The position numbers and the translations under genes are program-made. A DNA stretch of 64,000 bases from Sorghum bicolor (lineage: Eukaryota > Streptophyta > Magnoliopsida > Poales > Poaceae), in the NCBI RefSeq assembly GCF_000003195.3, contig NC_012871.2, positions 10,031,997-10,095,996 on the forward strand. Direction: 5' to 3'. Below are positions 58,584 to 64,000 of the stretch, piece by piece. Each line of letters opens with the position of its first letter. Within the stretch, counting starts at the first letter, position 1. The notes under the pieces are model-generated. The model saw only the letters and a program-made list of their open reading frames with translations. It was not told the DNA's origin and ran no database searches.

Positions 58584-60661
58584 TCAATGTTTCTTAGGTA
58601 CCCATACTTGCTTGGGTCCTTGGAGGTTAGTGACTAAGCTCTTTGGTACCCAAATGGCCTTCTTCTTTGGACCCACAATTGGTGTACCAACAAACTTAGC
58701 ATGCACACCCTTCTCACCCTTGGTAAGCACATAACAAGAATCAAAAGGAATGTAAGTTACATTAGCAATTTTCTTGTTCTTGTTCATTTTATTGCAATTA
58801 AGCTCTAGGTGCCCAACTTGCTTGCATTTGTTGCAATACCGACCATTGCTCTTCACAAAGCTAGGCTTGTGAGTTGCAAAAGCTTTCTTGCCCTTCTTGG
58901 AGGTATAGCCTAATCCCTCTTTGTTGAGAGAAAACCTTTGGCTACCCAAGCACTTTAGCAAGCGGGCCTCACCACCATAGGCTTTGCCTAGGGCGTGAGT
59001 GAGCTCATCCACCTCTCTCTTGAGAGTCTCATTCTCAACCTTTAGTGATGTATCACAAGTGACACTAACACTAGAAGTAGAGGTAGAGTTGGTGGCGGTG
59101 GATGAAGACCTACCTGAAGAGTTAGTGGCAACAACAATAGGTTGGTTGGGTGATTCTTTAATCAAGTCACATGTTGTGCCCACATCACATGATACAACAA
59201 CCTTTTCCTTATTCTCTTCTAACAATAAGGAGTGAGCTTTCTCAAGCTTGGTGTGAGCCTTGCCAAGCTTTTCATGGGCTTCCACTAGCCTCTCATGATT
59301 AGCATTGAGCTCATCAAAGGATTGCTCAAGAGATTTCAACTTCTTGGCCAATTCTTTGCACTTCTTGTTTTTAGATTGAATAAGTGAATCGGCTTGTTCT
59401 AGCATGTCCATGAGTTGTTCATTAGTGAATTAATTTTCATCATCACTATCACTATCATGTTCATGTTCACTTTCACTTTCACTCTCATCATATTGTACCT
59501 TGTGGCCCTTGGCCATGAAGCATGAAGGAGTGTTGAAGAGTGATGGCTTGTTGATAGCAATGCTTGCAAGCGCCTTCTTCTTGGATGCCTTGTCATCATC
59601 ACTAGAATCATCATCCGAAGAAGCATCACTATCCCATGTCACAATATAGGATCCACCCTTCTTCTTCTTGAAGACCATCTTCTTGTCCTTCTTTTCTTTC
59701 TTCTCCTTCTTGTTCTTCTTCTCATGCTCATCATGATCACTATTGTATGGACAATCCGCCACAATATGATCAGGGCTCTTGCACTTGTAGCATAGCCTCA
59801 CATATTCCTTGTTCTTGGAGTTGTCCCTTCTCTTTCTTGTATGGTAGCCCTTCTTCTTCATCATTTTGCCAAACTTGCGGACAAAGAGTGCTAGTGCTTC
59901 ATCATCACTATCATCATTGGAGCACTCCTCATCACTTGAATCTTCTTTCTTGGCCTTGCCCTTGTTCTTGCTCTTGGATGAAGAGCTAGCTTTGAATGCT
60001 ACACTCTTCTTCTTCTTGTCATCATCATCCTTCTTCATGACCTCATCATCATCATTGTCATTGTATTGATCTTCGGTCATGACATCTCCAAGTACCTCAT
60101 TGGGAGATACACCGGTCAATCCACCTCTAAAGATGATTGTTCTCAATGTCTTGAACCTCTTGGGCAAGCACATCAAGAACTTGTGAATGAAGTCCTCATC
60201 CTTCACTTTCTCACCAAGGCCCTTGAGATCATTGATGATGACTTGGAGCCTATAGAACATCTCCGGTATAGACTCATCATCTTTCATCTTGAAGTTGGAT
60301 AGCTTGTCCTTGAGCATATACAATTTGGCACTTTTTACCGTTATAGTGCCCTCATATGTTTCTTCTAGTCTTGTCCACACTTCACTTGCCTTCTCAAGAT
60401 CTTTGACTTGTTCAAACACCTTTGAATCAATGCCATTATAAATTGTGTTGAGAGCCATGGTGTTACATTGCTTGTTTGCTCTCTCATTGTCGGTGGGTTG
60501 GCGGGGTCAAGGATCACAAAATCATTCTCTGTGACTTCCCACACTCTATCATTGATTGATCCAAGGTACATTTTCATTTTTCTCTTCCAATAGTCAAAAG
60601 AACTTGTGCCATCAAAGAACGGTGGTTTGCCCCCAACATGGTTGAACACTATTTGAGCCAT
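58584..60661 (-). pseudogene. Sirevirus gag, frameshifted and with a stop
   Basis: It starts MAQIVFNHVGGKPPFFDGTS at 60661. A one-base frame change near 60500 separates this from the rest, which reads on from ALNTIYNGIDSKVFEQVKDL. The capsid-like region is followed by an acidic stretch and a first zinc knuckle CYKCKSPDHIVADC (near 59775). A TAA at 59430-59432 interrupts the Asp-rich part. The same frame continues with a coiled coil (LNANHERLVEAHEKLGKAH) and a second knuckle CNKCKQVGHLELNC, ending …VWVPKKH at 58587. Gag packages the element RNA into particles. Confidence 0.93.
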
Positions 60662-60705
60662 AATTTGAGCACCGAGGTTGTTAAGCCTTCACAAACGGTG
60701 ACCAT

Positions 60706-60718
60706 GGCTCTGATACCA
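60706..60718 (-). promoter_or_regulatory. Sirevirus primer-binding site
   Basis: The - strand reads TGGTATCAGAGCC two bases after the LTR end, complementary to the 3' end of initiator-methionine tRNA, the usual primer for plant copia elements. Confidence 0.9.
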
Positions 60719-60720
60719 CT

Positions 60721-60827
60721 TGAAAGGTCCTAATATGGCTAGAGGGGGGTGAATAGCCTATTTAAAAATTCTACAAACTCACTAGAGCAAGGAGTTAGTA
60801 AAAAACAAAGCGAAGCTTTTTGCTCTA
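60721..60827 (-). repeat. Sirevirus 5' LTR, 107-bp remnant
   Basis: It is identical to 52352-52458. It is cut at 60827, where an unrelated TGTTG-starting LTR begins. Confidence 0.93.
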
Positions 60828-62479
60828 TGTTGGGTATTCTTAATATCATTACCAAAAGTAGACTAAGTTCTCTAAATCTAGTAACGGTGCCAAAAATGCC
60901 AAACCTATCCCTCACACCACTTAAGACAAGTTGTCATCCCCAGCATGATATAAGAGACGCGGTATTGAAATATGCAATTGCTCTTCTAAATAAATAATGA
61001 ATGGGATCTGCAAGCGCACAGATTAATACCGATGTACCATTTTAACCGGGAAGTATTCCAGGTATCGTTATTTATATTTTTACCACTAGGAAGGGATTAA
61101 CAATCATCACTATTGATTATAGAATAGAATATGAGATTGAGTATCTATCATTGCATGTATAATTGAGAACATTTATCTAACTCTTCATACAGGGATAAGT
61201 GTCACATAAAAGATATATGAAATAATGAATAGTGACAAAGATAATTAATCTGATCAGCCACATATAAATATGATAAGCACCTCAATTAGATACTCTAGAA
61301 AGTCATTAGCATGGTATTAGAACGAACTACAAGAATATTTCCTAAGTTATTCTCAACTATATAGTTTACATTATCATAATTAGTGCAAGCATACTTAGCA
61401 ATCATTGCGAGACAAGACTACGCCCATGCATAGTAATATTAGCAAGGTAAATGAGAAACATAGCAATCACTCCCCTGTAATAATATTGCTCTGCCAGCCC
61501 AATACACGAGAGGGGGACTATATAAGAATCAATGAAGCTGTCACTATCACGAACTACCCCACGATCTGGCATATTGAGTACAATCGCAGATAAATACGGT
61601 ATAAGCACCATGCCTACACAATATCTATCATTTACCCATGGATCCGATGGATAAACGCTATACGATCCTAAGCATGTATATAGATCCAATCTAACTAAGC
61701 CAAGTACGTAACTATGACAAACTAAGAATAATATAATCGTGAATATAAACAAGTAGAGCAAAGTCATAAGCAATATATTGAAGTAGAACAAAGTCATATT
61801 CATAATATTGAAGAACAAAGATAATTAGAAGAATAATTAGAAGCATAATTAGAGAATTACCAAGAATCCTCTTGACAGATCCGGAAACCAATCGAAGATT
61901 GACTCCTTCTAGTTCTAATCCTATGTAGCTATGCTAATCTAGATGTCTAATTGATGTGGTGGCTCTAATCTTGATCAGAGGCTTCTTCTCCCTTGAGGAA
62001 CAATGAATTAGGGTTGAGAGGCTCTCTCCTCCAGGGGCCAGGGGGTCTGGTTTTATAGTCCCTTCAAGTGAATATGGGCCGTTGGATCAAACCGATATTG
62101 ATTGAACGGTTATCCTTGATCCTTTAGGTCGGTGGAGATCTCCCACGAAGCAGAGTCCTGATTGGACTCTCAGAGGGGGCGGGCGCCCAGGGCAGGAGGG
62201 CGGGCGCCTTGCCTCTAGCCCCGCTTCGCCTCCGCTTTGGTCTCGTGGCTTCTGGAGTCTTCTAGATGTAAGATAATTGCGCGGCACGTTAATATCTCTA
62301 TGTAATCCTGACGTGTGGGCCTTTCTTCCGTATTTCCTGATAACCCCCTATAGAAATAGACAAACACCAAAACTCATGGAATTCTGTCAGATAAAACCCT
62401 AAGTCTAGATGTTGATTTCATTTGGATCCTTTTCTTTATTTATTTGATAATTAAATTTGATACTTAAGGACCGTCAACA
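60828..62479 (-). mobile_element. Ty3-gypsy-type LTR, 1652 bp
   Basis: The plus-strand ends are TGTTGGGTATTC and GGACCGTCAACA, giving TGTTG/CAACA inverted ends. Right of it the - strand carries AAGTTTGGGGGAATT, a polypurine tract, directly before TGTTGACGG. This is therefore the 3' LTR of an element whose body lies to the right. It interrupts the Sirevirus 5' LTR after ctcta (60823-60827). No coding sequence lies within it. Confidence 0.82.
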
Positions 62480-63293
62480 AATTCCCCCAAACTTACCTCT
62501 TGCTCGTCCCTGAGCAAGGATAGACTCAGCTATGGATCATAAGTTGTTGCAATATCTTTAAAAATTGACGGTACACATGCTTTTTAAATAAGATCTCATC
62601 TCTGAGTTAGAGTAAACTGTCAAGACTTAAAACTTACTTACTTTACCTTCACCATGGGACTTGTAACTGTCACTTCTATCTTGAGTAGTTAAAAGATAGA
62701 ACAGTCTAGTCAAGTGCCATGTCTCTTATTCTTGATCAGCTATAGCTCTGAAGTTTTTGCAGATTTTCAAATAAAACTCAGAGATTCCTTGTATGACTCT
62801 CTCAGATCTCTCTTTTGTGGTATTTCTGGATCCTTACCAAGGCAGTGATGGTATATACCTTCTCTCAAGATATGTGGTTTTTGGACATTGCCTTCTCTCT
62901 CACCCTACTCTAATAAGGCTTTTATATCTGGAGCTCATAGGTGGGAGATAAAATATACATACTTACAAGACATGTGTTGTATAGTCAAACCATGGATCCA
63001 AAGAAACAAATCAATAAGTCGAATCAAGATGTGCATGTGTGGCGAATGAATGGTATATGGTGATGATGGTGATAACAATGGTGGAAGTCTAATTCTACTT
63101 TTGCTCTTTGAGGGGATACATACCTTCCTTGCTTTTTGAAACTTTATGAGGAGAGTGAGATGCTCTTCTTTTTTTTCTTTTCTCTCAGGTGGGTATCTTG
63201 TACCCCTAATTCTACTGTCGGACACTTGTCCATTTTTACCTCTCGTCTCACTTTTTCTTTTTTTTCGAGGTTCCGGGCACTTGCCCCTTTTTA
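62480..63293 (-). mobile_element. Gypsy-type internal 3' non-coding region
   Basis: The polypurine tract (62480-62496) and the sequence ttgctcgtccctgagcaagg, common next to the 3' LTR of Athila/Tat-type grass gypsy elements, are followed by AT-rich DNA with no pol motif. It is cut at 63294 by a CACTA end. The lineage call is tentative. Confidence 0.6.
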
Positions 63294-64000
63294 CACTACA
63301 AGAAATCTGCTAATCTGTGACGGATTCTTGATGACGGATTCAAAGAACGTCACAGATGGTATGCCACCACCAGTGGTACCCATTCTAGTATAGTGGATAT
63401 CCAGCCCAAAACCCAATACCTGCTCGCGTATATAAGCTGCCCATAACCTAATCCATCAAAGATTGCCTCCCCAGTCTCCACCATCCGCCTCTCACCCAAG
63501 CGCCACCACCCCTACCGGTGTCATCCACCTGACCTGAGCGCCACCGCCCCCAGCAAGATGAAACTGTACCCGCTCCCATCACACTCCAAATCCTCCCCGT
63601 CTCTCTCTTGGCTCTCGAGCTCTCCCTCTCATGGTGCCGACTATCACCCTCTGCCAGATCTGTTTGGAGGAGCGTCTCTCTCTTCCTCTACCGGATCTGT
63701 GAGGAGGAGCGGGTGAGTGGCAGCAGCGGTGCGAGGGGTGTGCTCTCATAGCGGATCTCATGCATCTTCTCACTTACCCCTGTCGCAGTGGAGGAGGAGT
63801 GGCGGCGCACGGCAAAGGGCAGCAGCGTTGTCTCTTTCTTCTCTCCGTGCACCCCCTTGCCAAACCCTCTCTCGACCTGTACTTCTCCTAATCCTCTGGT
63901 GTGTGATGTGACAACGGATAAGATGCTGGATGCGGCACTAGTGCCGGCGGCAGCATTGGATGCGGCACTGGATGCAGCACTGGCTGCTGCACCATCGCAC
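63294..64000 (+). mobile_element. CACTA element 3, left end (runs off window)
   Basis: It starts CACTACAAGAAATCTGC. The first 15 bases equal the inverted right end of CACTA 1 (34427-34441). gtgacggat / cgtcacag motifs lie at 63322-63355. A TATATAAG box (about 63429-63436) precedes a C-rich leader. Only the left 707 bp are visible. Confidence 0.82.
63922..64000 (+). CDS. Possible start of CACTA 3 ORF, Ala-rich, partial
   Basis: The ATG at 63922 opens MLDAALVPAAALDAALDAAL and stays open to the window edge. The Leu-Asp-Ala-Ala repeat comes from a 15-base DNA repeat (ctggatgcggcactg). It follows a TATA box and leader by about 490 bases, as the first gene of the element would. It may instead be a low-complexity chance ORF. 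Confidence 0.3.

Larger units (their letters stand above)
52352..60827 (-). mobile_element. Ty1-copia Sirevirus-type retrotransposon
   Basis: Read right to left: truncated 5' LTR (60827-60721), primer site, gag, pol (protease, integrase, reverse transcriptase, RNase H), a long untranslated stretch with several polypurine-like motifs, and a complete 3' LTR (54239-52352). The 107 bases shared by both LTRs are identical, which points to recent insertion. The long gag with a coiled coil and two zinc knuckles, the DSGCTQHM protease site, the repeated polypurine motifs and the palindromic U3 repeats are features described for the Sirevirus (SIRE/Maximus) lineage. Coding is broken at three or more points, so this copy is not autonomous. 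Confidence 0.93.

Noticed and set aside
1..64000. Prokaryote-style defence, CRISPR or operon system.
   Set aside because: Introns, plant transposon families and poly-A tails show nuclear plant DNA. No clustered short repeats with spacers are present.

Overview
The window looks like a repeat-rich stretch of a grass (Poaceae) nuclear genome. Evidence: large interrupted ORFs with GT-AG introns, plant L1-type LINEs with poly-A, CACTA elements with CACTACAAGAAA-type ends, a Stowaway MITE (CTCCCTCnGTTCC-type end, TA duplication), a Tourist-like MITE (TTA duplication), Helitron 3' ends with the grass CCCG...CGGG hairpin followed by CTAG, and a Sirevirus-type Ty1-copia element. I found no certain intact host protein gene, no rRNA or tRNA, no CRISPR and no prokaryotic signal. 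The species cannot be named; a panicoid grass is only a guess.

Layout. 1-4805: L1-type LINE on +, holding a 786-bp hAT-like insertion with an exact 8-bp target duplication. 4806-8333: non-coding DNA with one exon-like fragment, ending at a Helitron 3' terminus. 8334-9305: LINE reverse-transcriptase fragment on -. 9400-22740 and 34440-38310: background DNA with at least three diverged copies of the same non-coding segments (A, B, C), broken up by MITEs, a CACTA end carrying Ulp1 protease exons (16000-17672), a second Helitron end (15710) and a 2.75-kb solo-LTR-like element (19089-21837). 22905-24150: LINE fragment, then a truncated Ty3-gypsy piece (gag, primer site, LTR) on -. 24360-34441: CACTA element with divergent genes, a broken TNP2-type transposase on - and a 7-exon second transposase gene on +, separated by a 227-bp perfect-type palindrome. 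38310-46290: low-gene DNA with a copia integrase scrap, a 515-bp foldback, a small CACTA-like element and MITEs. 46291-52051: a CACTA-like end hosting a second CACTA whose - strand gene joins a transposase region, a proline-rich linker and a Ulp1 protease domain. 52052-63293: nest of LTR elements, a Sirevirus (52352-60827) sitting in a gypsy-type LTR and itself cut by another LTR of the same family in opposite orientation. 63294-64000: left end of a third CACTA running off the window.

How the parts relate: almost every coding trace belongs to transposon machinery (replication by reverse transcription in LINE and LTR elements; cut-and-paste by TNP2 and its partner protein in CACTA elements). 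All large ORFs carry stops or frameshifts, so the elements here look non-autonomous now, although the second CACTA gene (30848-33640) and the Sirevirus pol are each only one stop away from open.
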